A DNA stretch of 14,345 bases. Source: Duodenibacillus intestinigallinarum (lineage in GTDB: Bacteria > Pseudomonadota > Gammaproteobacteria > Burkholderiales > Burkholderiaceae_F). The DNA lies in contig DXAH01000058.1 of assembly GCA_019117105.1 (NCBI GenBank), forward strand, positions 1 to 14,345, read 5' to 3'. The notes below the pieces were generated by a model. It saw only the letters and a list, made by a program, of their open reading frames with translations, made no database searches and was not told the origin of the DNA. A program made the translations under genes and the position numbers. Within the stretch, counting starts at the first letter, position 1; every line of letters starts with the position of its first letter. This document shows positions 1-6,183 of the stretch, in pieces.

Positions 1-1165
1 GCTTCGAGCGGAGAATTTTCCGCAGGGAGCCTTTGTCAGTCTCGATCAGCAGCAGGTTCTTTCCGATGTGAAGACGGATTGTGCTTTTTTTCTCCGACGC
101 TACGCCAGGGCTTATCCGCTGATTGTGGACGAAATTCAAAAAGCGCCGGAATTGGTCGGAGAGATCAAATACGTTGTGGATCGCAATCCGAGCAAAGGCC
201 AATTTGTCATCACCGGTTCGACTGACTATCGGAAGCTTCCGCATGCCAATGAATCGCTGGCCGGTCGTGTGGCGTTTGCGCGTGTGCGTACGTTTGCCGA
301 AGCGGAGGTTAGACAGTGCGAGCCATTTTTTCTCCGAGGACTCTTTGACGGCTTGCTTCCGCTGGATGCTGAGTTCGGCGACTTTGGTAAGGCACAGTTT
401 TGTGAACTGCTTCTGAAAGGGGGGTATCCCGAGCTGATGGATGTCGGAGATCCCCAGCAACGTACGCTCTGGTTTGATAGTTATGTCAAACAACAGATCA
501 TTTTGGATATGCGTAACCAGTGGGGGGTGCGAAAGAGCGATGTGCTTGAACGGTTGATTGCTTTGGCTGTTGCTTTTTCTAGCAAACTTTTGGTGAAAAG
601 AACATTGCTCAATGTCTTGGGGACCTCGACAGAAACCTTTGAGTCTTATCTCTCGGCGTTGCAGGCAATGTTTCTTGTCGATTTACTGCCCGGCTGGAAA
701 GAGAGTGACTATGATCGCCCCTCCCAGACGCCTAAGCTTTTTCTGACGGACAGCGGACTGATGGCGAATCGAATGGGAATTTTCCATCCAAAAGACATTC
801 TGGAAAACCGGGAAGTTGCAGCCAACGAAGGTGGAAAGCTGGCGGAGACTTGGGTCTATAACCAGCTTGTCGCAGAGCTTGAGCTTAATCCGCTCTGGCG
901 GATGTGGCATTTGCGCACAAAGACGCATGAAATTGACTTTTTGCTTTTTAACGAAAAGAAAGAATGTCTCGGCATTGAGGTGAAGTTTTCTGAATCTGTA
1001 TCGCCGGATGATTTCCGACACTTGCGTTGGTTTGGAAATTTGTATCGGCCGCAGAAGTTCACAGGTGTCGTGTTGTACGCGGGTAATCGGGTGGTGCCGG
1101 GTGGTGATAATTGCTACGCCATTCCGATGTCGGCGTTTTGGACGCCTGAAAAATACTGGCGCTGA
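1..1165 (+). CDS. AAA ATPase, COG1373/DUF4143 family, 5' partial
   Basis: The reading frame is already open at base 2 and runs to a TGA at 1163-1165, so the gene starts before the window and lacks its N-terminal Walker A. The residues read upstream of the GTG at 68 (phrase GAFVSLDQ) match the usual stretch after Walker A, so that GTG is probably not the start. Visible parts in order: Walker B LIVDEIQ (119-139), sensor-1 ITGS with the following ESLAGR segment, a middle DUF4143 region containing GGYPELM, and a C-terminal PD-(D/E)xK nuclease-like fold with EID (929-937) and EVK (977-985). The family is widespread in gut bacteria, and its cellular role is not established. By eye it is more AT-rich than the Tol and ABC genes, which would fit horizontal transfer. 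Family assignment is confident; function is not. Confidence 0.88.
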   Translation, partial: LRAENFPQGAFVSLDQQQVLSDVKTDCAFFLRRYARAYPLIVDEIQKAPELVGEIKYVVDRNPSKGQFVITGSTDYRKLPHANESLAGRVAFARVRTFAEAEVRQCEPFFLRGLFDGLLPLDAEFGDFGKAQFCELLLKGGYPELMDVGDPQQRTLWFDSYVKQQIILDMRNQWGVRKSDVLERLIALAVAFSSKLLVKRTLLNVLGTSTETFESYLSALQAMFLVDLLPGWKESDYDRPSQTPKLFLTDSGLMANRMGIFHPKDILENREVAANEGGKLAETWVYNQLVAELELNPLWRMWHLRTKTHEIDFLLFNEKKECLGIEVKFSESVSPDDFRHLRWFGNLYRPQKFTGVVLYAGNRVVPGGDNCYAIPMSAFWTPEKYWR

Positions 1166-1199
1166 TTGTTTTTGTTTTGTTTCTCATCTGACGATTGTC

Positions 1200-2246
1200 A
1201 TGCCCAGATCTTTGCATTTAAGTGAATTTGAACGCGATTTCGCAGCACTTGGCGCCAAGCCCACCCATATCCGACGTCTGTGGCGTGCATGGCTCGGCTT
1301 GGCCTCCTGGCAGTCGCAGGGACATGCAAGCTATCCGAAGGCGCTGCGGGAAAAGTTGCCCGAAATCCAAAGTGAGCTCGAGTCATTGGCAAGGTTTAAT
1401 GTCAAGGAGAGCCAACAGGCTGAAAGTAGCAAACTGCTGGTGATGCTCCCAGATGGCGCGTGTGTGGAAGCGGTTCTTTTGCCGCGACAGGCGCTTTGCA
1501 TCTCCACGCAGGTGGGCTGTGCAGTGGGGTGCGCTTTCTGTATGACCGGCAAGGGCGGGCTTGAACGTCAGCTTTCAAGCGCAGAAATCGCAGCTCAGTA
1601 CGTGGCGGCCACTCGCATAAAGCCTGACATTAAAAAAGTGGTCCTGATGGGAATGGGCGAGCCTTCCCACAATTTGGCTGCAGTTAAGGAAGCAGTGGAG
1701 TTCATTGGCGACGTAGCGGGGCTGGCGCACAAGCAGATTGTGGTGTCCACCGTAGGCGACGAGCGTCTTTTCGATGCGCTGTCCACTTGGTCGGTAAAGC
1801 CCGCTTTGGCTTTGTCGCTTCACACGACCGATTTCGAGAAACGGCAAAAGCTTTTGAAAAACGCTCCTGCTCTGACGCCTGAATATCTGCTGCAGCGTAC
1901 GTTGGACTACGCCGAACAGACCAAGTATCCGGCGCAGATTGAGTGGACGTTGTTGGCGAGCATTAACGACACTTTCGAAGAGGTTGAACGTTTGGCCGAG
2001 CTTGTGGCCGGTCGCTACGCCATGGTCAATTTCATTGCCGTCAATCCGACGGAAGGCAGCGACTTCAAGCGTCCCGATCAGGAACACATCGAAGATCTCA
2101 TCACGGTTTTGCGACGAAAGGGAATTGTGGCGACGCTTCGCGACAGCGCTGCGCAGGACATCGAAGGCGGTTGCGGCCAGTTGCGCGCTCGCCACTTGAG
2201 TGCCAGGCACGAGGTGCCGATTTCGCTCGAAAAAATGTCGAGCTAG
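1200..2246 (+). CDS. Radical SAM RNA methyltransferase, RlmN-like clade
   Basis: Predicted 348-residue member of the RlmN/Cfr family, which methylates an RNA adenine C2 or C8 using SAM and a [4Fe-4S] cluster. The cluster motif is CxxxCxxC at C107, C111 and C114. The two catalytic cysteines are also present: C100, seven residues before the cluster, and C325 in GGCGQL near the C-terminus. MGMGEP (SAM binding) and LSLHTT follow the family pattern. The sequence around the cluster (CMTGKGGLERQL) differs from canonical RlmN (CSTGKQGFNRNL) and resembles a second clade usually labelled probable RNA methyltransferase. A2503 of 23S rRNA is therefore not a safe target assignment. The ATG at 1200 starts a normal-length protein 34 bp after the ATPase stop; no clear Shine-Dalgarno is visible. 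The frame stays open upstream to 1008, but only over the ATPase gene. Confidence 0.93.
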   Translation: MPRSLHLSEFERDFAALGAKPTHIRRLWRAWLGLASWQSQGHASYPKALREKLPEIQSELESLARFNVKESQQAESSKLLVMLPDGACVEAVLLPRQALCISTQVGCAVGCAFCMTGKGGLERQLSSAEIAAQYVAATRIKPDIKKVVLMGMGEPSHNLAAVKEAVEFIGDVAGLAHKQIVVSTVGDERLFDALSTWSVKPALALSLHTTDFEKRQKLLKNAPALTPEYLLQRTLDYAEQTKYPAQIEWTLLASINDTFEEVERLAELVAGRYAMVNFIAVNPTEGSDFKRPDQEHIEDLITVLRRKGIVATLRDSAAQDIEGGCGQLRARHLSARHEVPISLEKMSS

Positions 2247-3052
2247 AGCTCATGTGTGGTACCGGCGGCAGCCCAGTCAACGTCGTTAAAAGTGCGTGCG
2301 AGCTCTGCGGCGGCCTTAAAGCTCGTGCAGTGACACGGCCGCCAGTGTTCGACTTTGTATTGCGTGAGTTCTTGCATCCACAAAGGATAGTCAGCAGGAG
2401 CAACACCGCTCAGATGCGTGCCGCCGAGCACGGTATGGAAACGATTGATTCCGAAAGTACGAGAGGCGTAGCGCAGAATATTGGGAAGTCCGGCGTGCGC
2501 GCAGCCCAAAAGCACGGACGCGCCTTTTTCGGATTGCACCAAAAGCGAGACGTCGTCGGCAAACGTGTCGGGCACGATGTCTCCGGAATCGGTGCGCTCA
2601 AACATATGCCTGGTACAGACCCAGCGGGGATCCCGCTCGGTTGCCGGCACAGTAAAAGCGGTCACGCCCGGAGCGATTTCAACGAACGGATCGATCGGCG
2701 AAAAGGCAAGTCCTGCGAGCATCGAACCGCCGCCGGAAGCTCGTTTGGCGTCTGCGTCTCCAAGGCGCTCGCGTCCGATGCCAGGAGCTGCCCACACGCG
2801 AGTGTGCGGCGCCAGCCGCAACACGTCCATGACACCTGAAGTATGGTCGAAATGACCGTGCGAGAGCACCAGGTCGGTGATGCACTTGGCTTCCAGTCCC
2901 AGTGCTGTCAAATTGTGCTGCAGCGTGTGCTGAATGCCGCCCGTATCTAGCAAAACAACGGCGTCTTCGGTTTGCAGCCACGCGCTGTAGCCCCATTCGG
3001 CAAGCAGGCTTTGCGAATTCGTTTGATTTTCCACGACGACGGTAAGCTGCAT
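2243..3052 (-). CDS. Metallo-beta-lactamase-fold hydrolase, COG1237 type
   Basis: 269-residue predicted cytoplasmic hydrolase with no signal peptide. Metal ligands are visible as HGHFDH (H65, H67, D69, H70), GCAHAG (H186), and later GGTHLSG and PCHCTS, the C-terminal motifs typical of COG1237. That group includes the archaeal MJ0301-like proteins sometimes annotated as dihydropterin/ribofuranosylaminobenzene phosphate synthases. The substrate cannot be told from sequence. The ATG at 3052 is preferred over one 102 bp upstream: it has a GGAGAAG Shine-Dalgarno at 3057-3063, and the upstream extension would run through the tolA terminator. It lies downstream of tolA on the same strand but behind that terminator, so it is probably a separate transcription unit. 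Its stop overlaps the RlmN-like stop by 4 bp on the opposite strand. Confidence 0.92.
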   Translation of the reverse strand: MQLTVVVENQTNSQSLLAEWGYSAWLQTEDAVVLLDTGGIQHTLQHNLTALGLEAKCITDLVLSHGHFDHTSGVMDVLRLAPHTRVWAAPGIGRERLGDADAKRASGGGSMLAGLAFSPIDPFVEIAPGVTAFTVPATERDPRWVCTRHMFERTDSGDIVPDTFADDVSLLVQSEKGASVLLGCAHAGLPNILRYASRTFGINRFHTVLGGTHLSGVAPADYPLWMQELTQYKVEHWRPCHCTSFKAAAELARTFNDVDWAAAGTTHEL

Positions 3053-3077
3053 ACGACTTCTCCGAGATGCGCTTGTT

Positions 3078-3107
3078 GTGATACTGCCGAGTTTAGGCCG
3101 CGTACAA
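3078..3107 (-). promoter_or_regulatory. Possible sigma70-type promoter for the MBL-fold hydrolase gene
   Basis: On the minus strand TTGTAC (3107-3102) and TATCAC (3083-3078) are 18 bp apart. They sit between the tolA terminator and the Shine-Dalgarno of the hydrolase gene. The -10 matches the consensus at only 4 of 6 positions. The main support is position: a gene behind a strong terminator needs its own start. Confidence 0.3.
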
Positions 3108-3110
3108 GAA

Positions 3111-3146
3111 AAAAGCTTTCGAAGCGGTGAGGCATCGAAAGCTTTT
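3111..3146 (-). terminator. Rho-independent terminator after tolA
   Basis: Perfect 12-bp inverted repeat, arms AAAAGCTTTCGA (3111-3122) and TCGAAAGCTTTT (3135-3146), with a 12-nt loop. Read on the minus strand the stem ends in a run of six T followed by CTTG. It begins four bases after the tolA stop codon, so it closes the ybgC-tolQRA transcript before the hydrolase gene. Confidence 0.85.
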
Positions 3147-3150
3147 GGCG

Positions 3151-4437
3151 TCAATTGTTGGCGTTGTCGTCCACGGGATCGAAGGTGATCTGCATGGAAC
3201 GCGGTACGGTAGCCGTTTGATCCTTCGGACGCGGGAACGGATTGCAGCGACGGATTGCCGTTTCAACCGCGTGGTCGTATGCCGGCAGTCCCGAGCTCTT
3301 GAGCTGCACCGGGTTGCCGGCTTGTTCGCCATTGGGCAGCAGATTGACGCGATAGACGGCCTGATGTTGGCCGCGCTCAATGCCCGGAGGCACTGAATAG
3401 AAGATGCGCGGGCGAATGCAGGCAATGACGCTTGCCGCGTACTCTGCCGAAGCCGTACCGGTAACGTTACGCACGCGCGTTCCGGGTGTACCGGTGGTTT
3501 TGCCCACTTGACCGGACTGCACTTGCGGCGCACCCGTGATGCGGGCCAGCTCCGCACGCCGCATTTCATCGGCAATGCGCTTCTGTTCGGCACGCTCACG
3601 GCGAATGCGTTCTTTACGTTCGGCTTCCTTGCGTTTTTTCTCTTCTTCGAGGCGCTTTTCCTCAGCCAGACGCGCTTCCTCTGCCTTTCGGGCTTCTTCG
3701 GCTTTGCGTGCTTCTTCCGCTTTTCGAGCCTCTTCGGCTTTCCGGGCTTCCTCAGCCTTGCGTTCCTCTTCCAGGCGTCGTTCTTCTTCCAAGCGCTTCT
3801 GTTCTTCTGCCAGCCGCTTTTCTTTCTCAAGGCGTTTGCGTTCTTCCTCGAGTCTTTGTCGCTCTTCTGCCAAACGCTTTTCTTCTGCTAAGCGGCGTTC
3901 TTCCGCCAGACGAATCTCCTCGGCGCGGCGAGCTTCTTCCGCGGCTCGCTCCTCTTCAAGCCGTTTTTGCTCGGCTAGTCGCTCCTGTTCCAGACGCTCT
4001 TGTTCGAGGCGCTGTTGTTCCAGACGCTCCTCTTCAAGCCGCTTTTGTTCAGCCAGACGCTCTTGTTCGAGGCGTTCCTGCTCCAAGCGCTGTTGCTCCA
4101 GCTTCTCCTGCTCGAGTTTTTCTTGAGCCAGACGTTCCTCTTCCAGACGTTTAGCTTCCTCCTCCTGAGGATCGGGTTGAGGAGCGGCTTCGGTGTCTTT
4201 CGGCAACGGTTTGTCGGGCGTTTCGGGTGCTTTGCCCGCAACGCTTTCGCCGGAGGCGTCTTCAGGTGCCCAGAGTTCGGCGTAGAACGACTCGGGTTCG
4301 GTTCGCCACTGAAAAACGGTAAATAGCCCCACAAACAAAAGCGCATGCACCCCGACGGCCGCTACCAGGCCGGCCGGGAGGTCAAAGGGCTTCTGGTTGC
4401 CGGGACGAACCGGGCCGCGGTTCTCGCTCTCGCTCAT
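3151..4437 (-). CDS. tolA: TolA, periplasm-spanning Tol-Pal protein
   Basis: 428-residue inner-membrane protein that transmits TolQ-TolR proton-motive energy across the periplasm to TolB/Pal during outer-membrane constriction. Domain I is a short cytoplasmic tail plus one membrane helix at about residues 22-43. Domain II is a long, highly charged E/K/R/A/Q-rich helix (about 80-310) built of short repeats. Domain III (about 335-420) is the TonB-like globular domain, with KSSGLPAYDHAVETAI and two cysteines, C340 and C398, that could form the disulfide known in other TolA proteins. The His of the membrane SxxxH motif is kept (H31), but the Ser position is Ala27. The start ATG overlaps the tolR stop as ATGA, implying translational coupling. 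Length is ordinary for TolA. Confidence 0.96.
   Translation of the reverse strand: MSESENRGPVRPGNQKPFDLPAGLVAAVGVHALLFVGLFTVFQWRTEPESFYAELWAPEDASGESVAGKAPETPDKPLPKDTEAAPQPDPQEEEAKRLEEERLAQEKLEQEKLEQQRLEQERLEQERLAEQKRLEEERLEQQRLEQERLEQERLAEQKRLEEERAAEEARRAEEIRLAEERRLAEEKRLAEERQRLEEERKRLEKEKRLAEEQKRLEEERRLEEERKAEEARKAEEARKAEEARKAEEARKAEEARLAEEKRLEEEKKRKEAERKERIRRERAEQKRIADEMRRAELARITGAPQVQSGQVGKTTGTPGTRVRNVTGTASAEYAASVIACIRPRIFYSVPPGIERGQHQAVYRVNLLPNGEQAGNPVQLKSSGLPAYDHAVETAIRRCNPFPRPKDQTATVPRSMQITFDPVDDNANN
3670..3759 (-). repeat. Five tandem 18-bp units in tolA (KAEEAR x5)
   Basis: The minus strand encodes KAEEAR five times in succession, starting at TolA residue 227. The copies differ at synonymous third positions, so the DNA repeat is imperfect while the peptide repeat is exact. 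It forms part of the domain II helix and could gain or lose units. Confidence 0.9.
3947..4102 (-). repeat. 78-bp tandem duplication in tolA (two 26-residue units)
   Basis: Units 3947-4024 and 4025-4102 encode the same 26 residues twice in a row, beginning LEQQRLEQER and ending RLEEER. The DNA copies differ at several silent positions, so the duplication is old and the peptide appears to be held by selection. It lies in the N-terminal half of the domain II helix. Confidence 0.88.
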
Positions 4438-4862
4438 TGACGGCCACCCTCAATCTGAAGGGCCAGACCGACGCGCTCGACATTGGCTCCCTGAAGAGCT
4501 TTCATGACGTCAATGACCTGTTCGTAGCGCACATCGCGGTCAGCGGCGATCACCACCGGGGTGTTAAGACCAGCCTGCGCGGTCTTGACGTTGTTGACAA
4601 GCTGCGGCATGTCGACCGGATGCAAACCGGACTTGGTCTTGATCGACAGACGGCTGTCGGCGTGCACGACCACTTGGATGTTTTCCGTGGGGGCCTTGCC
4701 GGCCTTCTTCACGGACGGCAGATTGACCACGGACGGATTCACGAAGGGGGCGGCCACCATCAGAATCACAACGAGCACCAGCATGACGTCAATGTAGGGA
4801 ACGACGTTCATGTCGCTCATCAGGCGACGCTTTCCTCGGCTGGATTGGTTACGCAAAGCCAT
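4434..4862 (-). CDS. tolR: TolR, proton-channel subunit of the Tol motor
   Basis: 142-residue ExbD/TolR family protein: short cytoplasmic N-terminus, one membrane helix at about residues 20-42, and a periplasmic domain. The conserved proton-path aspartate is D25 in PYIDVML, equivalent to E. coli TolR D23. It pairs with TolQ to use the proton motive force and drive TolA. ATG 4862 is chosen over an in-frame ATG six codons upstream because a strong AAGGAGAG lies 5 nt before it. The stop overlaps the tolA start by 4 bp, and tolQ ends 28 bp upstream. Confidence 0.95.
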   Translation of the reverse strand: MALRNQSSRGKRRLMSDMNVVPYIDVMLVLVVILMVAAPFVNPSVVNLPSVKKAGKAPTENIQVVVHADSRLSIKTKSGLHPVDMPQLVNNVKTAQAGLNTPVVIAADRDVRYEQVIDVMKALQGANVERVGLALQIEGGRQ

Positions 4863-4867
4863 AGCGA

Positions 4868-4875
4868 CTCTCCTT
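4868..4875 (-). promoter_or_regulatory. tolR ribosome binding site
   Basis: AAGGAGAG on the minus strand, 5 nt before the ATG at 4862. It decides the tolR start against the in-frame ATG at 4880. It contrasts with tolQ and ybgC, whose conserved starts have no clear Shine-Dalgarno. Confidence 0.85.
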
Positions 4876-4890
4876 GTCAAAGAGTGCTTC

Positions 4891-5553
4891 TTAGCGCTGG
4901 TGCGCGAGGATGTTCAGGAACTCTTCGCTGAAGCTGTCAAAGCGGTTGCTCAGGCGCTCAATGCGGTTGGCAAAGAGGTTGTAGGCAGCCGTTGCCGGAA
5001 TGGCGGCAAAAAGGCCTACGGCGGTGGCAACGAGTGCTTCGGCAATGCCGGGAGCAACGACGGCCAGAGACACGTTTTCAAGGCTTGACAGACCGGTGAA
5101 AGCATCCATGATGCCCCAGACGGTGCCGAACAGACCGATATAGGGAGAAACGGAGCCGATCGAAGCGAGCATCGGAAGTCCGCGCTCGAGTGCATCCATT
5201 TCACGCTGAAAAGTGGCGTTCATACTGCGGCGTACGCCAGACAAAACATCATCGGCGGGGCGATCGGGCATCTTCAGAAATTCGTTCATGCCGGCCACGA
5301 ACATGCGTTCCTGAGCGCCGGTGCGCTCCGGACGCGTGCTTGCCGTCTCGTAGAGCTTGGCAAGATCAAGGCCCGACCAGAAACGCTTTTCGAATTCGTC
5401 GGTTTGACGGCGGCTTCGGGAGAGCACGAGCATTTTGGAAAAGATCGTGGCCCAGCTCGAAAGCGAGGCGATCAGAAGAATTCCCATGACGCACTTCACA
5501 ACGATGGAAGCGTTCATGACGAGCGTGATGATGGAAAGATCGGCGGAAGTCAT
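4891..5553 (-). CDS. tolQ: TolQ, MotA/ExbB-type proton-channel subunit
   Basis: 220-residue polytopic inner-membrane protein with three predicted helices at about residues 15-37, 127-148 and 165-192. The cytoplasmic loop between helices 1 and 2 is large, as in the family. The conserved SPYIGLFGTVWG segment carries T144, and ALVATAVG in helix 3 carries T177, matching the polar channel residues of E. coli TolQ (T145, T178). It assembles with TolR as the stator-like motor for TolA. The ATG at 5553 gives the usual family length but has no recognisable Shine-Dalgarno. ybgC ends 33 bp upstream and tolR begins 28 bp downstream, so one transcript is expected. Confidence 0.96.
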   Translation of the reverse strand: MTSADLSIITLVMNASIVVKCVMGILLIASLSSWATIFSKMLVLSRSRRQTDEFEKRFWSGLDLAKLYETASTRPERTGAQERMFVAGMNEFLKMPDRPADDVLSGVRRSMNATFQREMDALERGLPMLASIGSVSPYIGLFGTVWGIMDAFTGLSSLENVSLAVVAPGIAEALVATAVGLFAAIPATAAYNLFANRIERLSNRFDSFSEEFLNILAHQR

Positions 5554-5586
5554 GTTCGGATAGTCTTAATTCGCAAAAACGGTCAA

Positions 5587-6012
5587 TCAGATCGAATCGT
5601 CGGGGGCGTAAGGCTTCAAAGCGGCCAGAATGCGCGGATCGGCCTGCGTGGGGACGCCAAGCTTCATGTCAACGGAAGCACAGCGCACCTGGGCCGTGCA
5701 GATGGTTTCTTCACCGCGCACGATGGTCTGCTCGAAAATCACGGAAGCGCGGCGCAAAAGCTTGATGCGGGTCTTCACGGTGAGTGCATCGTCAAGCACG
5801 GCCGGACGAACGAACTTCATCTCGATGGTGCTCACCACAATGACGGGAGCGCCTTCGAGGTGCATCTTGCGTTGCTCGAGACCGAGCGTGCGCAAAAATT
5901 CCGTGCGTGCGCGCTCCATGTAACGCAGATAATTGGCGTGGTACACGATGCCGCCCGCGTCGGTGTCTTCCCAGTAGATGCGAACAGGAAAAGAAAAGAT
6001 TTTTTCAGTCAT
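5587..6012 (-). CDS. ybgC: YbgC, Tol-Pal-associated acyl-CoA thioesterase
   Basis: Hotdog-fold 4-hydroxybenzoyl-CoA thioesterase family protein of 141 residues when started at ATG 6012. The active-site motif is visible: YWEDTDAGGIVYHANYLRYMERART, split here as EDTDAGGIVYHANY with the catalytic Asp and the following ERART. YbgC hydrolyses acyl-CoA thioesters and is normally the first gene of the tol operon, as here. The 6012 start aligns with the family's usual N-terminus, but lacks a Shine-Dalgarno and has a GC-rich hairpin ending 8 nt before it. An in-frame ATG at 6072 has GGAGG 4 nt upstream and would add 20 residues (MPNSDRFSASAPSRARTLCY) of non-family sequence. Homology favours 6012 and the ribosome site favours 6072; both starts may be used. 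Confidence 0.94.
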   Translation of the reverse strand: MTEKIFSFPVRIYWEDTDAGGIVYHANYLRYMERARTEFLRTLGLEQRKMHLEGAPVIVVSTIEMKFVRPAVLDDALTVKTRIKLLRRASVIFEQTIVRGEETICTAQVRCASVDMKLGVPTQADPRILAALKPYAPDDSI

Positions 6013-6020
6013 ATAACAAA

Positions 6021-6048
6021 GCGTCCGCGCTCGGCTCGGTGCGGACGC
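6021..6048 (-). promoter_or_regulatory. GC-rich hairpin just upstream of the conserved ybgC start
   Basis: Inverted arms GCGTCCGC (6021-6028) and GCGGACGC (6041-6048) enclose a 12-nt loop. On the ybgC mRNA the stem ends 8 nt before ATG 6012, covering the place a Shine-Dalgarno would occupy. It lies inside the reading frame if translation begins at 6072. The tail after the stem is TTTGTTAT, too weak a T-run for a confident terminator. Confidence 0.55.
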
Positions 6049-6076
6049 CGAAAATCGGTCAGAATTAGGCATTGCG

Positions 6077-6081
6077 CCTCC
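6077..6081 (-). promoter_or_regulatory. Shine-Dalgarno for the alternative ybgC start at 6072
   Basis: GGAGG on the minus strand, 4 nt before an ATG at 6072 that is in frame with ybgC. It is the only good ribosome binding site in the ybgC leader. It therefore either marks the true start or drives a leader reading into ybgC. Confidence 0.5.
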
Positions 6082-6124
6082 GGGCAAAAGCCCTGTTTCG
6101 GGCGGGCGCAATCATCGAGTCGAA

Positions 6125-6130
6125 AGTATA
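6125..6130 (-). promoter_or_regulatory. Possible -10 element of the ybgC-tol promoter
   Basis: TATACT on the minus strand matches the sigma70 -10 consensus at 5 of 6 positions. It lies about 45 bp before the GGAGG and about 115 bp before the conserved ybgC start. No good -35 is seen at 16-18 bp, so an activator or a weak promoter would be implied. It is the best candidate in the divergent region. Confidence 0.35.
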
Positions 6131-6133
6131 TTG

Positions 6134-6143
6134 GATTGCAATC
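6134..6143. promoter_or_regulatory. Palindrome GATTGCAATC between divergent operons, possible operator
   Basis: A perfect 10-bp palindrome lies in the gap between ybgC (-) and the ABC operon (+). Half-sites recur on both sides: GCAATC at 6108-6113 and GATTGC at 6158-6163. It directly abuts the candidate ybgC -10 region, so a dimeric regulator here could affect both directions. No regulator family is assigned. Confidence 0.35.
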
Positions 6144-6183
6144 GTGCGCGAAAGACGGATTGCCTTTTTTGAGAAGGACTTAA

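Noticed and set aside
1008..1199. N-terminal extension of the RlmN-like frame back to 1008
   Set aside because: It overlaps the end of the ATPase gene in another frame, has no family similarity, and normal RlmN length is reached from ATG 1200.
2171..2855. Plus-strand open frames opposite the hydrolase gene
   Set aside because: The minus-strand protein has complete metal-binding motifs, while these frames have none and are shadows.
3053..3154. Longer start for the MBL-fold hydrolase at 3154
   Set aside because: The extension is encoded by the tolA terminator and the intergenic gap. ATG 3052 has its own GGAGAAG.
3508..4154. Long plus-strand open frames opposite tolA, rich in Ser/Arg or Phe/Leu
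   Set aside because: They are the complement of the repetitive E/K/R codons of tolA. The low-complexity composition is explained by that, and no start site or family similarity is visible.
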